A stretch of DNA of 6,385 nt from Selenomonadaceae bacterium (GCA_017390245.1 JAFPCE010000067.1:1-6385); one strand, 5' to 3'; positions 1 through 6,065 are shown, numbered from the stretch's first letter. Notes: generated from the sequence alone by a model not told the origin. Numbers and translations are program-made.

Positions 1-1552
1 GAAGGAAATGCAGAAGATTGTCAAAGAGAATCTGAAGCTGGAGCGTAAGGAAGTAAGCCGCCAGGATGCACTGGATATGTTTGCTGCTGCTGGTGAGACC
101 TACAAGGTAGAGCTGATTAATGATCTGCCTGAGGATGCTTTGATTACCTTATATACTCAGGGTGAATTTACTGACCTGTGTGCTGGTCCTCACGTTGTAT
201 CTACTGGCAAGGTAAAAGCTATTAAGCTGCAGAGTGTAGCAGGTGCTTACTGGCGTGGCAGTGAGAAGAATAAGATGCTGCAGCGTATCTATGGTACTGC
301 CTTTGAGAAGAAGGATGAGCTGGAGGCTTATCTCCACATGCTGGAGGAGGCTGCTAAGCGCGACCATCGCAAGATTGGCAAGGAGCTTGATCTCTTCAGC
401 ATTCATGAAGAGGGCCCAGGCTTCCCATTCTTCCATCCAAATGGCATGGTTATCCGCAATGAGCTGATTAACTACTGGCGCGAAGTGCATCGCCGTTATG
501 GTTATCAGGAGATTAAGACTCCAATGATTCTGAACCGTGCTCTCTGGGAGCAGTCTGGTCACTGGGCTCATTATAAAGAGAATATGTACTTTACCCAGAT
601 TGATGGTGAAGATTATGCTATTAAGCCTATGAACTGCCCAGGCGGCATGCTGGTGTATAAGTCTCAGCAGCACAGCTACCGTGAGCTGCCTCTCCGTGCA
701 GGTGAGCTTGGTCTGGTACATCGTCACGAGCTTTCTGGTGCGCTGCATGGCCTCTTCAGAGTTCGTAACTTCACTCAGGATGATGCTCATATCTTCATGA
801 CTCCTGAGCAGATTGAAGAGGAGATTCAGAATGTAATCAACCTCTTTGATGAGGTGTACAGCACCTTTGGCTTAGAGTATCATGCAGAGCTTTCCACCCG
901 TCCAGAGGACTCCATGGGCTCTGATGAGATGTGGGAGCTGGCTACTGAAGGCCTGCGCAACGCTTTAGAGCATCGTGGCTTAAAGTATATCGTTAATGAA
1001 GGTGATGGTGCTTTCTATGGTCCTAAGATCGATTTCCATCTGAAGGATTCCATTGGCCGTACCTGGCAGTGCGGTACTATCCAGCTGGATATGCAGCTGC
1101 CTGAGAAGTTTGATCTTACCTATGTAGGTGAGGATGGCCAGAAGCATCGCCCAGTTATGATTCACCGTGTAGTATATGGTTCTATTGAGCGCTTTATCGG
1201 TATTCTCATTGAGAACTATGCTGGTGCTTTCCCTACCTGGCTGGCACCTGTACAGGTGAAGATTCTGCCTATTACTGATAAGCACATGGACTATGCATTT
1301 CAGTTAAAGAAGAAGATGTTTGATCTGGGCCTTCGTGTAGAGGTAGATGACCGCAATGAGAAGGTTGGCTACAAGATGCGTGAAGCACAGGTGAAGAAGG
1401 TTCCATACATGCTGGTTGTTGGTGACCAGGAGATGGAATCCGGTACTGTTAATATGCGCCGTCATGGTGAAAAGGAAACTTCTACTATGACTGTGGATGA
1501 GTTTATTGCTTATATCCAGGATAAGATTGCTACTAAGTCTGATAAGTACTAA
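1..1552 (+). CDS. thrS: Threonyl-tRNA synthetase, C-terminal ~515 residues (5' end outside window)
   Basis: Cytoplasmic class II aminoacyl-tRNA synthetase that joins threonine to tRNA-Thr using ATP. The frame stays open to base 2, and the ATG at 8 lies within conserved family sequence, so it is not the start. The family is about 635-640 residues long, so about 120-130 (TGS domain and first half of the editing domain with its HxxxH motif) lie upstream. Counting from the ATG at 8: the end of the editing domain carries DLCAGPHV (editing Cys about 58). The catalytic core spans about 125-405, with the zinc ligands Cys210 (NCPGG), His261 (DDAHIF) and His386 (MIHR). Motif 2 lies around VHRHE (238-241) and motif 3 around GSIERF (391-396). 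The anticodon-binding domain spans about 413-512. All the expected residues that can be seen are present, so this is an intact, functional enzyme apart from the window cut. It stops at TAA, with infC following on the same strand in the usual order. Any T-box control would lie upstream of the window. Confidence 0.98.
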   Translation, partial: KEMQKIVKENLKLERKEVSRQDALDMFAAAGETYKVELINDLPEDALITLYTQGEFTDLCAGPHVVSTGKVKAIKLQSVAGAYWRGSEKNKMLQRIYGTAFEKKDELEAYLHMLEEAAKRDHRKIGKELDLFSIHEEGPGFPFFHPNGMVIRNELINYWREVHRRYGYQEIKTPMILNRALWEQSGHWAHYKENMYFTQIDGEDYAIKPMNCPGGMLVYKSQQHSYRELPLRAGELGLVHRHELSGALHGLFRVRNFTQDDAHIFMTPEQIEEEIQNVINLFDEVYSTFGLEYHAELSTRPEDSMGSDEMWELATEGLRNALEHRGLKYIVNEGDGAFYGPKIDFHLKDSIGRTWQCGTIQLDMQLPEKFDLTYVGEDGQKHRPVMIHRVVYGSIERFIGILIENYAGAFPTWLAPVQVKILPITDKHMDYAFQLKKKMFDLGLRVEVDDRNEKVGYKMREAQVKKVPYMLVVGDQEMESGTVNMRRHGEKETSTMTVDEFIAYIQDKIATKSDKY

Positions 1553-1580
1553 GAGCAGTACTGGAGTATAGAGATGTTAT

Positions 1581-1640
1581 ACTGGCGGCACTGGCTTTTA
1601 GCAGCTGATGCTGCCAGTTATAAATTTTATTATATTTTTT
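1581..1640 (+). terminator. Possible weak terminator or 3'-end hairpin after thrS
   Basis: ACTGGCGGCA (1581-1590) pairs with TGCTGCCAGT (1609-1618) as a 10-bp stem with one G-U pair. The stem begins 28 bases after the thrS stop. The T run (1635-1640) is separated from the stem by about 16 A/T-rich bases, so it is not a textbook intrinsic terminator. It may instead act as a 3'-end stabiliser or a weak stop before the infC promoter. ACTGGC occurs twice (1581-1586 and 1590-1595), so a second, shorter hairpin with the same 3' arm is possible. Confidence 0.4.
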
Positions 1641-1650
1641 AAAAATTCTG

Positions 1651-1679
1651 TTGACATGGTACTTTGCCTATGGTATCAT
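1651..1679 (+). promoter_or_regulatory. Strong sigma-A-type promoter for infC-rpmI-rplT
   Basis: A perfect -35 box TTGACA (1651-1656), a 17-base spacer and the -10 box TATCAT (1674-1679), one base away from TATAAT. The bases just before the -10 are TGG, giving a TGn extended -10 element. A/T-rich sequence (about 1619-1650) directly upstream could serve as an UP element. Transcription should begin near 1685-1687, which gives a leader of about 150 bases before infC. The promoter lets the ribosomal genes be expressed independently of thrS. This is the clearest promoter in the window. Confidence 0.88.
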
Positions 1680-1755
1680 ATCTAAGTAATTTGAAGTAGA
1701 AGTCACCACTTCTCACCTGCTGGTAAGCATCAGTCGGGTTGATATGAGTAAGCTT

Positions 1756-1786
1756 ATGAGGTGACTTTATGTCGCCTCATTTTTTT
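1756..1786 (+). terminator. Attenuator terminator inside the infC leader
   Basis: ATGAGGTGAC (1756-1765) pairs with GTCGCCTCAT (1771-1780), a 10-bp stem with one G-U pair, around a TTTAT loop. Seven T bases follow (1780-1786). This is a good intrinsic terminator placed about 100 bases after the predicted transcript start and 50 bases before infC. It cannot end thrS transcripts alone because the infC promoter lies upstream of it, so a regulatory role is the natural reading. Confidence 0.9.
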
Positions 1787-1820
1787 ATGGCGATATAAGC
1801 ATAAGACAGAAATATGTGTT

Positions 1821-1828
1821 AGGGGGTG
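1821..1828 (+). promoter_or_regulatory. Ribosome binding site of infC, decides the start
   Basis: AGGGGGTG matches the AGGAGGTG consensus except for one G in place of A, which can still form a G-U pair with 16S rRNA. Its GGGGG core (1822-1826) lies 9 bases before the ATA at 1836 but only 3 bases before the in-frame ATT at 1830. This favours ATA as the start. No ATG, GTG or TTG lies in frame at a usable distance. Confidence 0.75.
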
Positions 1829-1835
1829 TATTTTC

Positions 1836-2375
1836 ATAGCTAAGGAAAGTACAAGGATTAATGAAGAGATCCGAGTTCGTGGTGGTTCCATCCGTGTCAC
1901 TGACGTGGAGGGCAATTCTTTAGGTATCATGCAGGTGCGTGAGGCCTTGAATATGGCAATGGAGCAGCATCTTGACTTGGTTGAGATTGCGCCAAAGGCT
2001 AATCCGCCTGTTTGCCGTATTATGGATTTCGGTAAATATAGATATGAACAGCAGAAGAGGGAGAAGGAAGCCCGCAAGAAGCAGAAGGTTATTTCTGTGA
2101 AAGAGGTTAAGCTTCGTCCTAACATTGAACAACACGATTTTGACGTCAAGTTGAAGAATGCCGTGCGCTTCCTTGAGGAAGGCAACAAGGTCAAGGTAAC
2201 TATTATGTTCCGTGGCCGTGAGCTGTCTCATCCAGAGTTAGGCCGTGAGATTCTCGGCCGCGTGGCTGAACAGCTGAAGGATTCAGTATCTATTGAAAGA
2301 GATGCTAAGCTTGAAGGTAAAAATATGATTATGATTCTGGCCCCAAAGGCTCAGACTAAAGGAGGAAAACAGTAA
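1836..2375 (+). CDS. infC: Translation initiation factor IF-3, rare ATA start
   Basis: IF-3 binds the 30S subunit, blocks early joining with 50S, and checks the start codon and initiator tRNA. Read from ATA at 1836 the protein has 179 residues, normal for the family, and begins (M)AKESTRINEEIR, where IF-3 proteins usually begin. The N domain spans about 8-72 and includes the family signature from LVEIAPKANPPVCR to FGKYRYEQ (48-72). A basic Lys/Arg/Glu linker follows (74-84), then the C domain (85-172) with VKEVKLRP, HDFDVK and FRGRE. The longest open frame begins at a GTG at 1761, but that lies inside the leader terminator, has no ribosome binding site and adds 25 non-conserved residues. ATT at 1830 is the alternative rare start. 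Rare starts (ATT in E. coli infC) are known to let IF-3 repress its own translation, and ATA should do the same. The stop overlaps the rpmI start by one base. Confidence 0.95.
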   Translation: MAKESTRINEEIRVRGGSIRVTDVEGNSLGIMQVREALNMAMEQHLDLVEIAPKANPPVCRIMDFGKYRYEQQKREKEARKKQKVISVKEVKLRPNIEQHDFDVKLKNAVRFLEEGNKVKVTIMFRGRELSHPELGREILGRVAEQLKDSVSIERDAKLEGKNMIMILAPKAQTKGGKQ

Positions 2376-2572
2376 TGCAGAAGATGAAGACTCGCAGAGC
2401 TGCTGCAAAGCGCTTTAATTTAACTGGTAGTGGCGAAATTAGAAGAAACAAGGCTTATAAGAGCCATATCCTGGAGAAGAAGTCTCCAAAGCGTAAGCGT
2501 AACTTACGTAAGGCTGCTTTAGTTAACGCAGCTGACAAGAAGCGCGCTATTAAGTGCTTACCATACGCATAA
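2375..2572 (+). CDS. rpmI: Large-subunit ribosomal protein bL35
   Basis: Small, very basic 65-residue protein of the 50S subunit, of the usual length. It opens with MQKMKTRRAAAKRF (family form MPKMKTxxxAAKRF) and carries TGSGEIRRNKAYKSH and the Lys/Arg-rich KSPKRKRNLRKAALV segment. The ATG overlaps the infC stop (TAATG, one shared base), and AAAGGAGG (2358-2365), within the end of infC, serves as its ribosome binding site. That layout suggests translational coupling, so infC control should reach bL35. The C-terminal tail (KKRAIKCLPYA) is a little unusual in carrying a cysteine, but the length is normal. Confidence 0.98.
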   Translation: MQKMKTRRAAAKRFNLTGSGEIRRNKAYKSHILEKKSPKRKRNLRKAALVNAADKKRAIKCLPYA

Positions 2573-2609
2573 TTAGTGATTAAATAATTTATTTTAGGAG
2601 GATAAGAAC

Positions 2610-2963
2610 ATGCCAAGAGTTAAAACTGGTGTGACTGCACATAGACGTCATAAGAAAATTTTAAAGTTAGCAAAGGGCTACAAGGGTTCCAAGAGCAAGC
2701 AGTTTAAGAAGGCTAATGAGACAGTTATGAAGGCTCTCTACTATGCACGCCGCGACCGTCGTGCTAAGAAGGGCGTTTTCCGCCGTCTCTGGATTGCTCG
2801 TATCAACGCTGCAGCACGTGCTAATGACATTACCTACAGCCGTTTGATTGCTGGCCTTACCAAGGCTGGTGTTGAGGTTAACCGCAAGATGCTGGCTGAT
2901 CTCGCTGTAAACGATGCTCAGGCATTCGCTCAGATGGTTGCAGTAGCTAAAGAGAACCTGTAA
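2610..2963 (+). CDS. rplT: Large-subunit ribosomal protein bL20
   Basis: A 50S assembly protein that binds 23S rRNA early. In characterised systems it also binds its own operon's leader to repress expression. The 117 residues match the family length. The basic N-terminal tail (PRVKTGVTAHRRHKKILKLAKGYKG) is followed by the globular part, including YARRDRRAKKGVFRRLW and ARINAAARANDITYSRLI. The start ATG has a strong TAGGAGGA site 8 bases upstream (AGGAGG 2596-2601). The gene lies 37 bases after rpmI with no terminator between them, and a strong terminator follows, so it ends the operon. It is the likely ligand of the leader at 1686-1835. Confidence 0.98.
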   Translation: MPRVKTGVTAHRRHKKILKLAKGYKGSKSKQFKKANETVMKALYYARRDRRAKKGVFRRLWIARINAAARANDITYSRLIAGLTKAGVEVNRKMLADLAVNDAQAFAQMVAVAKENL

Positions 2964-2983
2964 TTCTTTTTGTCATTAAAATT

Positions 2984-3009
2984 AAGGACTGCTTCGGCAG
3001 TCCTTTTTT
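2984..3009 (+). terminator. Intrinsic terminator ending infC-rpmI-rplT
   Basis: AAGGACTGC (2984-2992) and GCAGTCCTT (2997-3005) form a perfect 9-bp stem closed by a UUCG tetraloop (C-UUCG-G), with a T run at 3004-3009. It starts 21 bases after the rplT stop. This is a textbook rho-independent terminator. Confidence 0.95.
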
Positions 3010-3050
3010 GATGGCTGGCTGTTAATTTATCTGAGTCATATTTTTTAGCA

Positions 3051-3079
3051 TTGATGTTGTAATTATCAATAATTATTTT
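3051..3079 (+). promoter_or_regulatory. Candidate brnQ promoter with overlapping palindrome
   Basis: TTGATG (3051-3056) and TATTTT (3074-3079) are spaced by 17 bases. Each matches its consensus box in only four of six positions, so this is a weak call. The palindrome TAATTAT-CA-ATAATTA (3060-3075) fills the spacer and would be well placed for a repressor or activator. Since brnQ follows a strong terminator, it needs some promoter within 3010-3090. Confidence 0.35.
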
Positions 3080-3102
3080 GTTATATTGAAGGAAGTGCAG
3101 AC

Positions 3103-4434
3103 ATGCAAGATTTAAACAAAAGAGAAATGCTGGGCATTGGCTTTATGATTTTCTCTATATTTTTTGGTGCTGGCAATCTGATTTTCCCGCCATTAATGGC
3201 CCAGAATGCTGGCAGCAACTTCATCCCAGCCACTATTGGTTTCCTGATAACTAGTATTGGACTGCCACTATTGGGGCTGATTGTAATCTCTCTGCAGGGT
3301 GGCAAATATAATGACTTTATTGCTCAGAGAGTTCATCCGCGGTTTGTCACTATAGCTATGGGCCTGCTGTATCTTTCCATAGGGCCATTGTTTGCAGTGC
3401 CCAGAACTAGTGCTGTATCCTTTGAGATTGGTATTAAGCCTTTTTTAGCTATAGATGATTTGTGGCTGGGACAGATAGTGTATTCTGCATTTTTCTTTAT
3501 CTGTACATATTTCTTTGCTGTAAATCCCAATAAAGTCATCGACTATGTTGGTAAAATCCTCAGTCCGGCTTTGCTGGTTTTTCTGTGTGTGCTTTTTGCC
3601 AGGACCTTTTACGAACCTATCGGTCATGTTTTAGAGCCAAGGGAGGAGTATGAATTAGCTCCTTTTTTTAATGGTTTTACCAATGGTTATCTTACTATGG
3701 ATTTGCTAGCTTCAGTGGCTATTGGCGCCATGGTTTCCAAGGCAATTATGAAAAAGGGCATTACTGATACTAGGTCTGTGGGCAGAGTGTGCATAAAGGC
3801 AAGTGTTTTGGCAGTTGTACTTATGTGCTTTGTGTATATTTCTCTAGCATATTTAGGTGCTACCAGTCCATCGGTTTTAGGTTATTTTTCCAATGGCGGT
3901 ATGATTCTTTCAACAGCTACCTATTATTTCTTCGGAGATGGCGGCAAGCTTATTCTGGCAGCGATTATAGGTTTTGCCTGCCTTACAACAAGTATTGGCA
4001 TGTGCTGTACCTTTAGTGAATACTTTGAAGAAGCTACAGATGGCTTGCTTAAATATAAGGTGCTGCTGCGCTTTGCGGTTATTTTCAGCTTTATCACCTC
4101 TAATGCAGGCTTAACAGAGCTGATATGCATAACCTTGCCATTCCTGGTGGCTTTGTACCCGATTTTTATTGTACTGGTATTGCTTTCACTTTTTGATAAA
4201 CAGCTAGGGGGACAGAAAGCGCCATTTTGCTGTGGCCTGCTGGTGACTTTTCCGTTTAGCATTCTGGATGGTATCAAGGCAGCTGGCTATGAATCAGCAG
4301 GAATAGATGCTTTCCTGACAGCTAATCTTCCTTTGTATTCAGCTGGTATGGGCTGGCTGATTCCAGCGGTTATAGCAGTGGCTGCTGGCTGTATTTATGG
4401 GAAGTTAAAATATCACAATAATAGTGCAGCTTAA
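3103..4434 (+). CDS. brnQ: Branched-chain amino acid transporter BrnQ (LIVCS family)
   Basis: Cytoplasmic-membrane carrier importing leucine, isoleucine and valine, driven by Na+ or H+ in characterised members. The 443 residues are normal for the family. The protein is hydrophobic throughout, with about 12 predicted membrane segments. Family hallmarks are FGAGNLIFPP (21-30) in the first segment, GPLFAVPRTSAVSFEIG (94-110), GYLTMDLLAS (195-204) and TTSIGMCCTFSEYF (295-308). The ATG is preceded by AAGGAAGTG (3089-3097) at a suitable distance. The gene stands alone between two strong terminators, so it is probably its own transcription unit. It may be controlled at the palindrome upstream. The exact substrate preference among branched-chain amino acids cannot be read from sequence. 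Confidence 0.96.
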   Translation: MQDLNKREMLGIGFMIFSIFFGAGNLIFPPLMAQNAGSNFIPATIGFLITSIGLPLLGLIVISLQGGKYNDFIAQRVHPRFVTIAMGLLYLSIGPLFAVPRTSAVSFEIGIKPFLAIDDLWLGQIVYSAFFFICTYFFAVNPNKVIDYVGKILSPALLVFLCVLFARTFYEPIGHVLEPREEYELAPFFNGFTNGYLTMDLLASVAIGAMVSKAIMKKGITDTRSVGRVCIKASVLAVVLMCFVYISLAYLGATSPSVLGYFSNGGMILSTATYYFFGDGGKLILAAIIGFACLTTSIGMCCTFSEYFEEATDGLLKYKVLLRFAVIFSFITSNAGLTELICITLPFLVALYPIFIVLVLLSLFDKQLGGQKAPFCCGLLVTFPFSILDGIKAAGYESAGIDAFLTANLPLYSAGMGWLIPAVIAVAAGCIYGKLKYHNNSAA

Positions 4435-4453
4435 AATTTAGTATTAGTTGTTG

Positions 4454-4489
4454 AAACGCTATGACATGGGTTATAGCGTTTTTTTCTTT
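4454..4489 (+). terminator. Intrinsic terminator after brnQ
   Basis: AAACGCTATGAC (4454-4465) and GTTATAGCGTTT (4470-4481) form a 12-bp stem with one G-U pair and a four-base ATGG loop. A T run (4479-4485) and further T bases after one C follow. It begins 19 bases after the brnQ stop. Confidence 0.93.
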
Positions 4490-4515
4490 TGCAAATCATA
4501 ATTTCATGTTAAAAT
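4489..4515 (+). promoter_or_regulatory. Candidate promoter for the kinase-like / methyltransferase pair
   Basis: An extended -10 element TGTTAAAAT (4507-4515) has a TTGCAA -35-like box (4489-4494) 15 bases before its TAAAAT hexamer. The spacer is short, but the TGn element can compensate. It lies just after the brnQ terminator, where a new promoter is needed. The untranslated leader that follows contains a small hairpin, CTACA/TGTAG (4526-4530 / 4539-4543), of no known meaning. Confidence 0.4.
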
Positions 4516-4589
4516 ATAGATACAACTACAGATGTTTTTGTAGCATACCTGTAAGTGGGAAAGATTAATTACAGAAAGGCTGTGATATT

Positions 4590-5195
4590 ATGAATAAAAT
4601 TATTACTATTGGACGTGAATTTGGCAGTGGTGGCAGGGAGTTTGGCCGCAGATTAGCTGAGGGCCTTGGCATTGAGTATTATGATAAGGAAATTATTGCC
4701 AAAATTGCCAAACGTGCTGATCTGGCAGAAGATTATGTGCAGGAGGTGGTGGAGAACCGCCCAATGCCGCTTTTTCCAATGACTATTGGTGCTACCTTTG
4801 CAGCTGTAGGTGTTTACTATCCTATGATGATGGAGGAAAATGTTTATGCTGCCCAGACTGAGGTGCTGCAGGAGCTGGCGGAAAAGTCTGACTGTGTTAT
4901 TGTAGGCCGCTGCGCTGATTACATTTTGAAAAGCTATAACCCATATCGTTTTTTCGTATATGCAGATATGCCTTCCCGCATTGAACGCTGCATGAAACGT
5001 GCCAGCGCTGATGAAAAAATCAGTGAGAAGGATATGAAGAAAAAGATTAAGAGCATTGATGAGAATCGTGCTAAGTACTATGAGTACTATACCAGCCAGG
5101 AGTGGGGAGCAAGACAGAATTATGATATCTTTATTAACACCTCTGGCCGTGATATTGCAAAGCTTGCTGAGGACTTTGTCCACATGCTGAAGTAA
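4590..5195 (+). CDS. Cytidylate kinase-like P-loop protein (AAK26 / Cytidylate_kin2 type)
   Basis: Protein of 201 residues resembling the cytidylate-kinase-like family of Firmicutes, which is separate from housekeeping Cmk; its physiological substrate is not settled. The P-loop GREFGSGGREFG (8-19) is a GxxxxGGxxxG-type nucleotide-binding loop right at the N-terminus. It is followed by EYYDKEII (29-36), then VIVGRCADYIL (103-113) and FVYADMPSRIERCMKR (122-137), typical of the NMP-kinase fold. A charged lid-like stretch (about 141-163) precedes YDIFINTS (178-185). The central part (about 58-82, rich in Met, Pro and Phe) is hydrophobic and family-like. The start ATG has AGAAAGG (4573-4579) ten bases upstream. 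The methyltransferase gene follows after 45 bases with no terminator, so the two are probably cotranscribed. A phosphotransferase role is likely, but CMP as substrate is only inferred from family naming. Confidence 0.88.
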   Translation: MNKIITIGREFGSGGREFGRRLAEGLGIEYYDKEIIAKIAKRADLAEDYVQEVVENRPMPLFPMTIGATFAAVGVYYPMMMEENVYAAQTEVLQELAEKSDCVIVGRCADYILKSYNPYRFFVYADMPSRIERCMKRASADEKISEKDMKKKIKSIDENRAKYYEYYTSQEWGARQNYDIFINTSGRDIAKLAEDFVHMLK

Positions 5196-5240
5196 GCTGC
5201 GCTAGAACGTGAATAACATTTATTTGGGAGTGAGAGCTTT

Positions 5241-6065
5241 TTGGAAGCTTTAGAGAGAATCACCAGCAGCACTAATGCCAAGCTTAAGCTGGCTGCAAAG
5301 CTGCATATACCTAAGTACCGTAAGGAAAATCACTTATTTGTTACAGAGGGAATCAGGCTTATAGAAATGGCAGCAGCTGCCCAGTGGCCTTTAAGCTTTG
5401 CCCTGGCCAGTGACAGCGTGCTGAAAAATCAGCGGGCAGTGGAGGTTATAGAACAGCTGCAGGAGAGAAATTGCCCTGTGTACCAGGTTAGTGATGAGCT
5501 GTATAAAAAGGCAGCTGATACGGTAACTCCCCAGGGCTTGCTTCTGGTTATGGGACAACGGATTTTTACCTGGCAGGAGATTTTAAACAGCTCACCTGAT
5601 AATGCTCCATTGATTGCTGTTTTAGATGGAGTGCAGGATCCTGGTAATGCTGGTACCATTATCCGTAGTGCAGATGCTCTGGGCTGCAGCGGAGTAGTGT
5701 GCCTGGATGGCACAACAGACATTTTTGCTGATAAGGCAGTGCGATCTTCCATGGGTTCATTGTTTAACCTGCCAATTCTGGATCATGTTCATGTGGAGGA
5801 ATTTTTAGAGGCCTGCCGGGACAATGAAGTGCGCATTTTTGCTTCAGCACTGGATGAGCACGCTGTGCGTCACTATGCTGTGGATTATAACAGTGGCAGT
5901 GCCATTGTATTTGGCAATGAAGGCAATGGCGTTTCCCAGTATATACTAGAGACTGCTGATCAGCGGGTGTTTATTCCTATGTATGGCAAGGCAGAGTCAC
6001 TGAATGTGGGAGCAGCAGCAGCCATTATCTTGTATGAAGCCTGCCGGCAAAGGACAATATTTTAA
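5241..6065 (+). CDS. TrmH/SpoU family RNA 2'-O-methyltransferase, TTG start
   Basis: SAM-dependent enzyme of the SPOUT superfamily that methylates a ribose 2'-OH in rRNA or tRNA; members usually act as homodimers. The 274 residues fit RlmB/YsgA-like proteins. The N-terminal substrate-binding domain (about 8-105) includes HLFVTEGIRLIE (31-42). The SPOUT domain (about 123-270) shows motif 1 from LDGVQDPGNAGT to RSADALG (128-148, with catalytic-type Arg142 and Asn136), motif 2 FGNEGNG (224-230) and motif 3 IPMYGKAESLNVGAAAAI (245-262), which forms the knotted SAM site. All key motifs are intact. TTG at 5241 is chosen because GGGAG (5226-5230) lies 10 bases before it and the protein then begins at the usual family position. 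Nearness to rplT recalls the ysgA-type gene often found near rplT or pheST, but the exact target nucleotide cannot be told. Confidence 0.93.
   Translation: MEALERITSSTNAKLKLAAKLHIPKYRKENHLFVTEGIRLIEMAAAAQWPLSFALASDSVLKNQRAVEVIEQLQERNCPVYQVSDELYKKAADTVTPQGLLLVMGQRIFTWQEILNSSPDNAPLIAVLDGVQDPGNAGTIIRSADALGCSGVVCLDGTTDIFADKAVRSSMGSLFNLPILDHVHVEEFLEACRDNEVRIFASALDEHAVRHYAVDYNSGSAIVFGNEGNGVSQYILETADQRVFIPMYGKAESLNVGAAAAIILYEACRQRTIF

Larger units (their letters stand above)
1686..1835 (+). promoter_or_regulatory. infC leader, probable L20-type attenuator (autoregulatory mRNA leader)
   Basis: This leader lies between the strong promoter and infC and contains a complete terminator at 1756-1786. AAGTCACC (1700-1707) is an exact complement of GGTGACTT (1760-1767), the terminator's 5' arm and loop edge, so it can act as an antiterminator. 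The same bases also sit in a local hairpin, AGAAGT-CACC-ACTTCT (1698-1713), which would free the terminator. TCACCT (1713-1718) can also pair with AGGTGA (1759-1764), enclosing a small ATCA/TGAT hairpin (1729-1732 / 1740-1743). In Firmicutes the infC-rpmI-rplT leader is known to bind bL20 through an imitation of its 23S rRNA site and then terminate. Position, length and mutually exclusive pairings fit that family. Assignment to the L20 leader is inference from context and folding by eye; I did not match a covariance model. Confidence 0.75.

Noticed and set aside
149..790. 213-residue minus-strand open frame inside thrS
   Set aside because: It lies wholly antisense to a well-conserved synthetase and its translation resembles no family; a codon-bias shadow.
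1553..1760. T-box riboswitch in the gap after thrS
   Set aside because: No T-box consensus core (such as GGGTGG followed by an ACCGCG-type run) is seen; T-box control of thrS would lie upstream of the gene, outside the window.
1761..1835. Longer IF-3 reading frame starting with GTG at 1761
   Set aside because: The GTG lies in the terminator stem, has no ribosome binding site, and the extra 25 residues do not look like IF-3.
1754..2194. 146-residue minus-strand open frame over infC
   Set aside because: It is antisense to infC and its leader, with no recognisable protein features.
3924..4277. 117-residue minus-strand open frame inside brnQ
   Set aside because: Shadow of the transporter frame; no ribosome site or known domain.
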